A DNA stretch of 64,000 bases, taken from the NCBI GenBank assembly GCA_905233135.1, contig CAJOCQ010000001.1:1-64000 (forward strand), read 5' to 3'. This document shows positions 9,516-19,107 of this stretch, in pieces. This DNA is from an uncultured Selenomonadaceae bacterium. Its GTDB lineage: Bacteria; Bacillota; Negativicutes; Selenomonadales; Selenomonadaceae. Every line of letters starts with the position of its first letter. Positions within the stretch are counted from its first letter, which is position 1. The notes under the pieces were generated by a model. That model saw only the letters and a program-made list of their open reading frames with translations. It did not search any database and was not told where the DNA came from. A program made the translations under genes and the position numbers.

Positions 9516-11360
9516 TTGAGACGATATTTATCTGAAAAGAAAAATATGTCCAAAGTAATAATAGTTGTTGTAGCGTTGGCGTCAGTGCTTTCAATTTCAA
9601 TAACTTGTCTTATCTTAAAAGAAGTTATCACGCGCCACGATGAAGAGATTGTCAAAGTAATTGCTTCAGATGTTTATGATGATATAAGGAACGAACTTTT
9701 GCGCGCGGTTGCAGTTTCAACCACTATGTCAAATGATACTTTCCTGCACCAAAATTTAAAAAACGAAAATAATATTTCCGAAGACGCAGAAACCGAAATT
9801 ATGAAAAATTATTTAACCACCGTCAAAGACAGGTTAAATTACAGCGCGGCTTTTTTGGCGTCGAATACTTCAAAAAATTATTGGCAGGCAAACGGCTTGG
9901 TAAAAAAGCTTGACGTTGAAAACGACCCGCACGATATTTGGTACAGCGATATTTTTAACAGTAACCTTGACTACAAATTGAATGTTGACACGGACGAGGC
10001 AAATAATATGTCATTGGGCGTTTTCGTCAATACTAAAATTCGTGACGCCAACGGCAGTATTTTGGGAATTTGCGGCGTAGGAATGCGAATGGAAATTTTG
10101 CAAAAAATTTTTGAAATGAACGAACGCGCCTACAAAATTAAAATCAGTCTTGTTGACAGTGACGGGCTTGTTCAAGTCGATACCGAAGCGCAACATATCG
10201 AAAACGCAAATTTAATGCATATGCTGTCCTTCCAAAAAACTGACCAATTCATATTGGAAAAAGTTGACGATAATTATATTATTACGAAATATATTCCCGC
10301 CTTCGATTGGTATTTGGTAATTCGCAGGCACGGCGATAATATGCAAAGTGCTTTTTCTGACGTAATATTTTATATGTCGATTGGCTTTTTGATTGCGCTG
10401 ATAGCGTTGCTTGCCTTTGTACAATTAAGCTTAAACAAGGGCAGGCGTGCAATAGTAGAAGACGCCACAAAGCACGGCATTGCAAGTCACGCGGGGTTAT
10501 ATGTTTCAATGCATTTGATTGACTTAAAAAATAATATGATTCACGAATTGAGCAAAGACCCCAACGTTCATATATTTTTTGTTAAAGACGGCGCAGACGC
10601 TGAAGAACAAGTTAAACGCGCCGTGCAAGAAATGACTGACAAAGAAAGTATTTCCGCAATGTTGGAATTTATAAATTTCGACACGCTTGCAGAAAGAATG
10701 AAAAATGTACACGCAATTTCGCAAGAATTTTTGAGCGAACAATACGGCTGGTGTAAGGCGTACTTTGTTATTGTTGACTACAACCAAAAGGGCGGAATTA
10801 ATCAGATTGTCTTTGAAATTGAATTGATTGACGAAGAAAAACGCCGTGAAAAACATTTGCTCTACCTTTCAGAAACTGACGCAATGACGGGCTTAAGAAA
10901 TCGCGGCAGCGGCGAAAAAGCTATTACAGAATTAATGGCGGAAGGTACTGAAGGAATGTTTTGCCTGCTTGACGCAGATAAATTTAAATCGATTAACGAT
11001 ACCTACGGGCACGGCGTCGGCGATAAAGTCATTAAAGAAATTGCAAACTGTATGAAAAAGGCTTTTAGAAATTCTGACGTAACTTTCAGGCTCGGCGGCG
11101 ATGAATTTGCGGCTTACGCCATTGGAATTACCGACGAAGAACACGCGCAAATAGTGACTAATCGTCTTTTCAATTTGATTGATAAAATTGATATTGAGGA
11201 ATTGGGCGACAGAAAAATTACTTTGAGTTTGGGCGCGGCTCTTTTCAACGTGAAAGATAATTGCACTTTCGCCGAATTGTACAAACGCGCAGATTCTGCC
11301 GCGTATGAAAGTAAAAAAGTTCAGGGCAACTGCGCTACATTTTATAAAGCAGGAGAATAA
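9516..11360 (+). CDS. Diguanylate cyclase with dCache-like periplasmic sensor and GGDEF domain
   Basis: Two TM segments; DAMTGLRNR ... FRLGGDEFAAYA. Confidence 0.9.
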   Translation: MRRYLSEKKNMSKVIIVVVALASVLSISITCLILKEVITRHDEEIVKVIASDVYDDIRNELLRAVAVSTTMSNDTFLHQNLKNENNISEDAETEIMKNYLTTVKDRLNYSAAFLASNTSKNYWQANGLVKKLDVENDPHDIWYSDIFNSNLDYKLNVDTDEANNMSLGVFVNTKIRDANGSILGICGVGMRMEILQKIFEMNERAYKIKISLVDSDGLVQVDTEAQHIENANLMHMLSFQKTDQFILEKVDDNYIITKYIPAFDWYLVIRRHGDNMQSAFSDVIFYMSIGFLIALIALLAFVQLSLNKGRRAIVEDATKHGIASHAGLYVSMHLIDLKNNMIHELSKDPNVHIFFVKDGADAEEQVKRAVQEMTDKESISAMLEFINFDTLAERMKNVHAISQEFLSEQYGWCKAYFVIVDYNQKGGINQIVFEIELIDEEKRREKHLLYLSETDAMTGLRNRGSGEKAITELMAEGTEGMFCLLDADKFKSINDTYGHGVGDKVIKEIANCMKKAFRNSDVTFRLGGDEFAAYAIGITDEEHAQIVTNRLFNLIDKIDIEELGDRKITLSLGAALFNVKDNCTFAELYKRADSAAYESKKVQGNCATFYKAGE

Positions 11361-11363
11361 ATT

Positions 11364-12266
11364 TTGGCTGAAATAATTTTGGTAACGGGCGGCGCACGCA
11401 GCGGCAAAAGTAACTTCGCCGAAAAATTAACCTTGCAACTCGGCAACAATCACGCCGCGTACATTGCAACCGCGCAGATTTTTGATAACGAAATGGCTTA
11501 CCGCGTCAAACTTCATCAGGCGCGCAGGAAAAATAATTGGGCTAATTATGAAGCTCCATTCGACGCCGAAAAAATTTTTCCCAACGTTGCAGAAAATGTT
11601 ATTTTGTTTGACAGCGTGACAATGTATTTAACTAATTGGATCCTTACCAAAAATCTTGACGATGAAAATATTTTTGTTGACTTTGAAAATTTTATTGAAA
11701 AACTTTTAGCCGCCGCCGAAAACTCCTGCGCGAAGGTTATTTTTGTAAGTGACGAAGTAGGCGCGGGGATTGTTCCTGAAAATAAATTATCCCGCGTCTT
11801 TCGTGATATGTTGGGGCTTGCCAATCAGAAAATAGCCGCGCACTCTGAAAAAGTTTTTTTGACTGTTGCAGGGCTTGCAGTCGATATAAAAAAAATTGCC
11901 GAAAATAATTTTGCAGAAAAAAATATTTTGGATGAAATTAAAATCGTAATAAAAGAACGGAAAAGAATTGACGTAACAACTAAAGGCGAATGGACGGACG
12001 CTATAGAAAAATGTTGGCAAAAAGAAACTGAAATTCTTTCACGTGATATTGAAAAGACCATTGATTTTATCGAAAATAAATGCTCCAATGATACATTCTG
12101 CTGGATTAGCGAAGTTTTTGACGACGTGGCAGCAATTACGCAGAGCCCAAAATTTATTGACGCAATAAAAAAACGCGCCGCCTTTATAACCGATAAAGAC
12201 CAGCGACGCCTTGTCGAAACTGATATTAGCTTTGCCGAAGAAAAAATTTTACCGAAAAATTTATAG
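11364..12266 (+). CDS. cobU: Adenosylcobinamide kinase/guanylyltransferase (CobU) with about 100-aa C-terminal extension
   Basis: ILVTGGARSGKSNFAEKLTLQLGNNHAAYIATAQIFDNEMAYRVKLHQARRKNNWANYEAP; SDEVGAGIVPENKLSRVFRDMLGLANQKIA. Confidence 0.9.
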   Translation: MAEIILVTGGARSGKSNFAEKLTLQLGNNHAAYIATAQIFDNEMAYRVKLHQARRKNNWANYEAPFDAEKIFPNVAENVILFDSVTMYLTNWILTKNLDDENIFVDFENFIEKLLAAAENSCAKVIFVSDEVGAGIVPENKLSRVFRDMLGLANQKIAAHSEKVFLTVAGLAVDIKKIAENNFAEKNILDEIKIVIKERKRIDVTTKGEWTDAIEKCWQKETEILSRDIEKTIDFIENKCSNDTFCWISEVFDDVAAITQSPKFIDAIKKRAAFITDKDQRRLVETDISFAEEKILPKNL

Positions 12267-12267
12267 C

Positions 12268-12296
12268 CGTTGTAAAAATGCAACGGTTTTTTTGTT
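12268..12296 (+). terminator. Rho-independent terminator after cobU
   Basis: CCGTTG taaaaatg CAACGG TTTTTTTG. Confidence 0.85.
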
Positions 12297-12352
12297 GACG
12301 CAATATCTTTTGTAATTTAAAATTTAGTCAAGAAAATATAGGAGGGCTTAAA

Positions 12353-12841
12353 ATGCAACAGACAAAAGTTGTATTGAGTGAAGTAATGATGCCAAGTCAT
12401 ACCAATCCGAGCGGCAACGTACACGGCGGCAACATTATGAAAATTATGGATTCGACGGCGTACGCGGCGGCGCGGAAATATTCCCGCGCTAACGTGGTAA
12501 CGGCGCGTGTTGACGAATTGGAATTTATTTTGCCGATAATGATTGGCGACCTTGTAACTTGCACGGCGGAAGTTATATTTGTCGGGCGAACTTCAATGGA
12601 AGTTGCAGTAACGGTTGACGTTGAAGTTTTGGAACAGGAAACAGGACCGCAACGCGCACTTTCAGCATATTTTACAATGGTTGCACTCGACAGAAACGGA
12701 CGCCCTATGCACGTACCAAAATTAAATTTGGAAACCGAAGAAGCCAAAGCCGCCTTTGAAGCGGGACGCCAACGCTACGAACAATACAAAGAACGTAAAA
12801 GACAACGTAAAGCCGCGCTTATTCAAAAAAAATCTGAATAA
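12353..12841 (+). CDS. Acyl-CoA thioesterase (hotdog fold)
   Basis: VMMPSHTNPSGNVHGGNIMKIMDSTAYAAARKYSRANVVTARVDELEF. Confidence 0.88.
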   Translation: MQQTKVVLSEVMMPSHTNPSGNVHGGNIMKIMDSTAYAAARKYSRANVVTARVDELEFILPIMIGDLVTCTAEVIFVGRTSMEVAVTVDVEVLEQETGPQRALSAYFTMVALDRNGRPMHVPKLNLETEEAKAAFEAGRQRYEQYKERKRQRKAALIQKKSE

Positions 12842-12859
12842 ATTTTGGGAGTTGATTTT

Positions 12860-13834
12860 ATGAATTTGGGAATTTTGGGCACAGGGAAAATTGTACAGGA
12901 ATTTTTGCCGGAAATGGAAAATTTAAATATTCCGTACAAGGCAATTTTGGGAACTTTGCGCAGTAAGGAGCGCGTTGAAAAATTGGCGGCGCAGTACAAG
13001 TTGCAAAAAATTTATTTCGACTACGACGAACTTTTGAAAGACGAAAACTTGGACACAATTTATATTGCCCTGCCGAATAATTTGCATTACGAATTTGCAA
13101 AAAAGGCGTTGCTTGCCAATAAAAACGTTATCATTGAAAAGCCCGCCGTTACAACTTTTGAAGAATTTCAAGACCTTAAACAACTTGCCGCCGATAAGAA
13201 AAAAATTTTGCTTGAGGCAGTAACTCTGCACTATTTGCCCGCTTACAAAAATATTCGCGCAGATTTACAAAAACTCGGCGATATTAAAATTGTCAGTATG
13301 AATTACAGCCAATATTCCAGCCGCTATGACGCCTTTAAACGCGGCGAAATTTTGCCCGCCTTTGACCCGAAAAAAGCAGGCGGCGCACTTATGGATATTA
13401 ACGTTTACAATATAAATTTTGCCGTAGGACTTTTTGGCGCGCCGAAAACTTTTTCATACAGCGCAAATATCGAAAATGGAATTGATACAAGCGGCGTTAT
13501 GGTTTTAGATTACGGCAAATTTAAAGTTGTTTGCATTGGCGCGAAAGATTGTGAAGCTCTTACTGTTTCTACAATTCAAGGCGATAAGGGCAATATTATT
13601 ATGGAAATTCCGCCGAACAGAATCGACGCCTACATTATCAACTACAACAACGGCGAAGGCAGCGTTGAAGCGTTTGACGAAGATAAACACCGTATGATTT
13701 ACGAATTTGAAAATTTTATTGAAATTATTGACAACAAAAATTTTGAACTTGCCGAAGAAATGTTAAAAATCAGCGGCACCGTCGCGCAGATTTTACAGGG
13801 CGGGCGCGAACAAGTTGGTATTAAAATTGGTTAA
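12860..13834 (+). CDS. Gfo/Idh/MocA family oxidoreductase
   Basis: MNLGILGTGKIVQEFLPEM..., IYIALPNNLHYEFAKKALLANKNVIIEKPAV. Confidence 0.9.
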   Translation: MNLGILGTGKIVQEFLPEMENLNIPYKAILGTLRSKERVEKLAAQYKLQKIYFDYDELLKDENLDTIYIALPNNLHYEFAKKALLANKNVIIEKPAVTTFEEFQDLKQLAADKKKILLEAVTLHYLPAYKNIRADLQKLGDIKIVSMNYSQYSSRYDAFKRGEILPAFDPKKAGGALMDINVYNINFAVGLFGAPKTFSYSANIENGIDTSGVMVLDYGKFKVVCIGAKDCEALTVSTIQGDKGNIIMEIPPNRIDAYIINYNNGEGSVEAFDEDKHRMIYEFENFIEIIDNKNFELAEEMLKISGTVAQILQGGREQVGIKIG

Positions 13835-13846
13835 GGAGTTTTAAAA

Positions 13847-14878
13847 ATGTCAAGAAAATTGGTTATAGCGCACATTGGCAACGGCAAAAGTACCAATCGT
13901 TATCATTTGCCGTTTATATTAAACCGCCCCGAAAAATTTATTGTCAAGGCAATTTATCAGCGTACACTTCGCCCGACAGGTTGGGATAAAATTCCCGGCG
14001 TCGATTATACTGACAACTTGGAAAAAATTTTGAACGATAAAGAAATTGACGTGGTAATAGTGAACACGCCGAGCGCGGCGCACTATTCGGCGGCAAAAAA
14101 AGTTCTTGAGGCGGGCAAAAATTGCATCGTCGAAAAACCTTTTTCAACAAGCGTTGAGGACGCCGCTGACCTTTTCAAAACTGCAAAAAATAACGGCGTT
14201 ATGGTGCAATGTTATCAAAATCGCCGCTTTGACAGTGATTTTTTGACCGCGCAAAAAGTCATTGAATCGGGCAAGCTCGGAAAAATTTTTGAAATTTGTA
14301 TGCACTATGATTATTACCGCGCCGAAATTCCCGAAGGCGAAAAAACTTTCAACCGCGCAAATGCTTTTCTGTATACGCACGCTTGCCATACTGTTGACCA
14401 AGTTATTTCGTATTTCGGCAAGCCGCAAAAAGTTATTTCAGATGTTCGCCAACTTTTGGGCGCGGGGCGTATGAACGATTATTTTGACTTGGATTTTTTC
14501 TACGACGGCTTTAAAGTTTCTGTAAAGTCAAGTTATTTTCGCGCCAAAATTCGTCCGAGCTTTGAAGTTTACGGCACGCGCGGCACTTTCATTAAAGCGG
14601 AACAGGATAAACAGGAAGCCGATTTGAAAAAATTTTATTTGCCTGCAGGGCACGCAGATTTTGGAATTGACAAGCCCGAAAATTACGGCACAATAATTTA
14701 TTACGATGACGCGGGCAATTATCACGAAGAAAAAGTTAAATCCGAAGTCGGAGACTACGCAAGATTTTTTGACGCGCTTTACAACACGATTATTAACGGT
14801 GCGCCTCAACTTGTTACAGAAGAACAAACTATGTTGCAAATGAAAATTCTTGCTGACGCTGGAAAAGATTTAGCATAA
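13847..14878 (+). CDS. Gfo/Idh/MocA family oxidoreductase
   Basis: VVIVNTPSAAHYSAAKKVLEAGKNCIVEKPFSTSVEDA. Confidence 0.9.
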   Translation: MSRKLVIAHIGNGKSTNRYHLPFILNRPEKFIVKAIYQRTLRPTGWDKIPGVDYTDNLEKILNDKEIDVVIVNTPSAAHYSAAKKVLEAGKNCIVEKPFSTSVEDAADLFKTAKNNGVMVQCYQNRRFDSDFLTAQKVIESGKLGKIFEICMHYDYYRAEIPEGEKTFNRANAFLYTHACHTVDQVISYFGKPQKVISDVRQLLGAGRMNDYFDLDFFYDGFKVSVKSSYFRAKIRPSFEVYGTRGTFIKAEQDKQEADLKKFYLPAGHADFGIDKPENYGTIIYYDDAGNYHEEKVKSEVGDYARFFDALYNTIINGAPQLVTEEQTMLQMKILADAGKDLA

Positions 14879-14960
14879 AAAAATTTTATCCTGCCGAATT
14901 ATTGACTGAAAAATTTTTAATTGATAAACTAAAAAAAACTTTCAGGAGGCGGGATTTTTT

Positions 14961-15623
14961 ATGGGAATTGTTCAAACTGTCAAAAACAAATTTAGGAAAG
15001 ACCCAATTTTAAAACGGCGCGTAATTGGAATTTTTGTCGCGCACGTGATTATGGGGCTTGCGATTAATCTTTTGCGAATAAGTCTTTTCGGCAACGACCC
15101 TTTTTCGTGTATGCAGTTGGGCTTCAGCAAATTTTTCAATGCAAGTTACGGCACTTGCGTAATAATTTTTAACCTTATAGCGATAGTACCGATTTTCATA
15201 ATTGCGCGGCGGTACATTCAATTTGGCACGCTTGTAAATATGTTTTTGGTCGGACCAATCGTTGACGGGTGGTACGCGCTGACACTTTTTATTTACCCCG
15301 ATGTAGCCTACATTTCGTTTGCAACGCGCGTTGCACTTTTAATAATTGGCGTTATAATTTGTTGTTACGGCTGTTCAATGTATATGGTTACAAATTTGGG
15401 ACAAGGACCATATGACGCTCTCGGCTGGATTATCGAAGAAGTTTCAAAGAAAAAAATTCCGTTCAAGTACGCGCGTATTGGAATTGATACTGTTGCAACA
15501 ACAACAGGCTTTGTTTTGGGAAGTATCGTCGGCGCGGGTACTTTGATAATGGCGTTGGGAACAGGTCCGCTCGTTACATTTTTTAACGATTACATAAACC
15601 GCCCGCTGATTTACAAACGTTGA
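14961..15623 (+). CDS. YczE/YitT-like membrane protein
   Basis: Multi-TM; MGLAINLLRISLFGNDPFSCMQLGFSKFF, NLGQGPYDALGWII. Confidence 0.75.
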   Translation: MGIVQTVKNKFRKDPILKRRVIGIFVAHVIMGLAINLLRISLFGNDPFSCMQLGFSKFFNASYGTCVIIFNLIAIVPIFIIARRYIQFGTLVNMFLVGPIVDGWYALTLFIYPDVAYISFATRVALLIIGVIICCYGCSMYMVTNLGQGPYDALGWIIEEVSKKKIPFKYARIGIDTVATTTGFVLGSIVGAGTLIMALGTGPLVTFFNDYINRPLIYKR

Positions 15624-15635
15624 GGAGAAATTAAA

Positions 15636-15989
15636 ATGGATAAAGTTTCAAATGCAGTTGAGTTAATGAAAGGCGCGCACAGTTGTTCGCAGTCGGTACT
15701 TTGTGCATTTTGCGAAGATGCGGGAATAACTTTTGAAGACGCGGAAAAAATAGCGGCTCCCTATTCGGGCGGCAGAAAAATAAAATGCGGCGCGGTATGT
15801 GCAGCTGAAATTGTTTTGCAAAATAAATTTGGCGCGGCGGCTGAAGAAAAAATTTCCGAGTTTGAACAAAAATTTGAAAAAAAAGTTGGTGCGCTGAATT
15901 GCAAAGACATTCGCCGAAATAATTTGCGCCCGTGTATAGGTTGCGTTGAAGATTCTGCAACGATTCTTTCAACAATGCTTGCGATTTAG
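15636..15989 (+). CDS. C-GCAxxG-C-C family (redox) protein
   Basis: HSCSQSVLCAF..., KCGAVCAAEIVL, CKDI....CIGCVEDSA. Confidence 0.85.
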   Translation: MDKVSNAVELMKGAHSCSQSVLCAFCEDAGITFEDAEKIAAPYSGGRKIKCGAVCAAEIVLQNKFGAAAEEKISEFEQKFEKKVGALNCKDIRRNNLRPCIGCVEDSATILSTMLAI

Positions 15990-15999
15990 TAAACAGGAG

Positions 16000-16200
16000 A
16001 AAGAGCAAAGGGAAAAGAAAAAGCCGCCCGTCACTAAAGCCGCAGCCTTACGATAATGTTGAGGCGTGGGAAAAAGTAGAGGTCCCAAAGGGGACCGCCT
16101 GTTACTACGTGCGTACTTGAACCGAGCGGCCCTGACGGGCGGGAAAAAAGCACTTTTTCTTTGGTTCTTTCTTTTTTTGCTTCGGAAAAAAGAAAGAACT
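16000..16200. repeat. Dispersed palindromic intergenic element (family E, copy 2, inverted orientation)
   Basis: CCGCCCGTCA (16024)...TGACGGGCGG (16133) and GTTCTTTCTTTTTTTGCTTCGGAAAAAAGAAAGAAC (16164-16199). Confidence 0.75.
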
Positions 16201-16275
16201 TTAATAAAATAAATTTTTCCTTGCAAATTAATTTTTCAAAATACTTGTCAAATTAAAAAGACTGTGCTAATATAT

Positions 16276-16360
16276 TTTTGAGCGACTTGCTAAGGCGAAA
16301 GCAAGGAAGGGTATAATGGCGACAAAGGAGAGAGCGTTCGGTAGCTCTCTTTTTTGGTTT
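16276..16360 (+). promoter_or_regulatory. Structured 5' leader with terminator-like hairpin upstream of AICAR transformylase gene
   Basis: TTGC-loop-GCAA stem then AGAGAGC-gttcggta-GCTCTCT followed by T-run, located about 75 nt upstream of start codon. Confidence 0.5.
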
Positions 16361-16428
16361 AAGGATAAATTTGACTACTTAAACTCAAATTGCTAAAATA
16401 TCATAGCTTAAAAGCGGGAGGAAATTTT

Positions 16429-17598
16429 ATGAATGAACTGGAATTGAAATACGGCTGCAACCCCAATCAGAAACCGGCAAAAGTTTTTGTGGAGGGCGGC
16501 GAATTGCCGTTTGAAGTTTTGAACGGCAAGCCGGGATATATAAATTTATTGGACGCGCTGAACGGCTGGCAACTTGTACGAGAACTGCGCGAAGCTACAA
16601 ATTTACCTGCGGCGGCGTCATTTAAACACGTAAGCCCCGCAGGCGCGGCGGTAGGTTTGCCGCTTGACGAAACTTTGAAAAAAATTTATTTCGTCAACGG
16701 CGAACTTTCAGACGTTGCAGCGGCGTATGTGCGCGCGCGCGGCGCAGACAGAATGAGCTCCTACGGCGATTTTGCAATTATTTCTGATGAAGTTGACGAA
16801 ACTTTAGCCGCGTATTTGAAAGGCGAAGTCAGCGACGGAATTATTGCGCCTTCCTACTCTGCAAAGGCGTTGGAAATTTTAAAAGCAAAACGCAAGGGCA
16901 ATTATTTAGTTTTGAAAATGAATCCCGAATATAAACCCGCGCCGCTTGAAAGAAAACAAGTTTTCGGCGTAACTTTTGAACAACTGCGCAATGATATTAA
17001 AATTTCCGAAGATTGCTTGAAAGATATTCCTACTGCAAATAAAAATTTCACTGCCGCCGCAAAACGTGATTTGTTAATTGCGCTGATAACTTTAAAATAC
17101 ACGCAGTCAAATTCTGTTTGCTACGTCAAGGACGGGCAGGCTATCGGAATTGGCGCGGGACAACAAAGCCGCGTACATTGTACGAGACTTGCAGGCAATA
17201 AAGCTGATTTTTGGTTTTTGCGCCAAAGTCCGCAAGTTTTAAATTTGCCGTTCAAGCCAAATGTTAAACGCCCCGACAGGGATAATGCGATTGATGTTTA
17301 TATTGGAAATGAAAGCGAAGATTTGCTCGGCGGCGATAATTGGCAAAATGTTTTTACCGAACGCCCTGCAAAATTTACTGACGAAGAAAAACGCGCCTGG
17401 TTGAAAAATTTAAAAGGCGTTGCATTGGGTTCAGATGCTTTCTTTCCTTTCGGTGACAATATCGAACGCGCACATAAATCAGGCGTTGAATTTATTGCGC
17501 AGGCGGGCGGCTCCATTCGTGACGATAATGTTATTGAAACTTGCGACAAGTACGGAATTGTTATGGCTATGACGCATATTCGCCTATTCCACCATTGA
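16429..17598 (+). CDS. Stand-alone phosphoribosylaminoimidazolecarboxamide formyltransferase (AICARFT, PurH C-domain)
   Basis: LKYGCNPNQKPAKVFV..., AASFKHVSPAGAAVG, RGADRMSSYGDF, GAGQQSRVHCTRLAGNKADFW. Confidence 0.9.
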   Translation: MNELELKYGCNPNQKPAKVFVEGGELPFEVLNGKPGYINLLDALNGWQLVRELREATNLPAAASFKHVSPAGAAVGLPLDETLKKIYFVNGELSDVAAAYVRARGADRMSSYGDFAIISDEVDETLAAYLKGEVSDGIIAPSYSAKALEILKAKRKGNYLVLKMNPEYKPAPLERKQVFGVTFEQLRNDIKISEDCLKDIPTANKNFTAAAKRDLLIALITLKYTQSNSVCYVKDGQAIGIGAGQQSRVHCTRLAGNKADFWFLRQSPQVLNLPFKPNVKRPDRDNAIDVYIGNESEDLLGGDNWQNVFTERPAKFTDEEKRAWLKNLKGVALGSDAFFPFGDNIERAHKSGVEFIAQAGGSIRDDNVIETCDKYGIVMAMTHIRLFHH

Positions 17599-17600
17599 GA

Positions 17601-18818
17601 ATGGACGTGTTGAAAATTTTTGGGACAATGTCCTTTTCGCAAATTGAAAATATTGAAAAGCGCACATTTTACTATTTGTGCGGCTTTTCGTTTTTTTTGC
17701 CGCTGTCAAAGGCAGTTGGAAATATTTTTTTGGCGTTGGCAATTTTCGGAATGATTCACCGATTATTTATCAAAAATGACGACGTAAAAGAAATTTTCTG
17801 CGCGTACAAAAAAATTTTCACTCCAATATTTTTATTGTTGGCGGCGGTTTTTATATCCGCGCTGACTTCGGCGGACGTTTTTTTCGGCGTGAAAAAATTT
17901 ACCGAAAAATATATTTTGCATATGGCGGCAATATTGCCGGTGCTTTTTATTTCTTGCGACAGGGAAAAAATTTTAAAGCTTGCAAAATTATTATTGGCGG
18001 GAGTTTTTTTCAGTAATTTTATAGTAGTCGCGCAGGGCTTTTTGCATTTTGAAAACGAATGGAGATTCGGCGGCACTTTAACGCCAATGACGCAGGGCAG
18101 TTTGTTGGCGGTATTTTTGCCGATATACACAATTTTAATAATGCACGTCAAAAAAAGCCGCTTGAGAATTTTTTTAATCTTAGCGTCGGCGGTAGGATTT
18201 TTGGCGTTATTGTTTAACGGTACGCGCGGCGTTTGGATTGCAACGCTTATTTTAATCCCTGCGGTAATTTTGATTTACTTTGAAAATAAAATTAAATCTG
18301 TCGGCGTAGCGTTTTTGATTTTGCTGATAACGGGCGGGATTTTTTTTGCAACGCCGAATTTGTACGAAAGATTTTCAACAATAACAAATATAAATATGCA
18401 GTCAAATTCGGAGCGACTTTTAATGTGGCAAAGTGCGCTGAATATGTTTGAAGACAATCCTATTTTCGGCGTTGGTTACGGGCAATATAAATTTGCGTAT
18501 CAAAACAAATACATTTTGCCCGAAGCGAAGGAGCGGCACCAAGAACACGCGCACAATAATATATTGCAAATGCTTGCAGAATGTGGAATTGTCGGCGCGG
18601 CGGCGTTTTTATTTATGTGGGGATATTTTTCATATTTCAGCTTACGCGCGTGGCTCAAAGAAAAAAAAGTTGCGGGGCTGTTATTTTTCTGCGTAGTTTG
18701 GGGGACAATGTTGCACGGGCTGACAGAATTTAATTTTGAAACCGCTGTAACAAGCAAAATGTTTTGGTACGCGCTCGGGCTGTGCATTGTTTATGATTTT
18801 ATAGAAAGCAGGGCTTGA
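17601..18818 (+). CDS. O-antigen ligase family protein
   Basis: 10+ TM segments; FNGTRGVWIA..., NPIFGVGYGQYKFAY...HQEHAHNNILQMLAECGIVG. Confidence 0.85.
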   Translation: MDVLKIFGTMSFSQIENIEKRTFYYLCGFSFFLPLSKAVGNIFLALAIFGMIHRLFIKNDDVKEIFCAYKKIFTPIFLLLAAVFISALTSADVFFGVKKFTEKYILHMAAILPVLFISCDREKILKLAKLLLAGVFFSNFIVVAQGFLHFENEWRFGGTLTPMTQGSLLAVFLPIYTILIMHVKKSRLRIFLILASAVGFLALLFNGTRGVWIATLILIPAVILIYFENKIKSVGVAFLILLITGGIFFATPNLYERFSTITNINMQSNSERLLMWQSALNMFEDNPIFGVGYGQYKFAYQNKYILPEAKERHQEHAHNNILQMLAECGIVGAAAFLFMWGYFSYFSLRAWLKEKKVAGLLFFCVVWGTMLHGLTEFNFETAVTSKMFWYALGLCIVYDFIESRA

Positions 18819-18890
18819 ATTTATCTTCGCGCTTAACATTGTACAAGCTAAGAGCTGTTTACAAAGAAAATCTTTATTTTTTCTAATACG

Positions 18891-19025
18891 GCATTTCTTT
18901 CTTTTGGCGCAAAAGAAAGAAACGCCTAGCAAAGAAAGAAAAACTTCCGACCGCGAGTACCGCCATCACGGCGGTAAATTCGCGGCGGCGCGCATCCGTG
19001 CGCACCGTCTTGCAGCTACGTTCTA
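18891..19025. repeat. Dispersed palindromic intergenic element (family E, copy 3)
   Basis: GCATTTCTTTCTTTTggcgcAAAAGAAAGAAACGCCTAGCAAAGAAAGAAAAACTT. Confidence 0.75.
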
Positions 19026-19107
19026 GCTTGCAGAAGTTTTAGTTACAATTTTTAAACACGTTCTAGGGAATATTGAAAAATTTTCAGTAACTAGCAGGAT
19101 TAAAATT

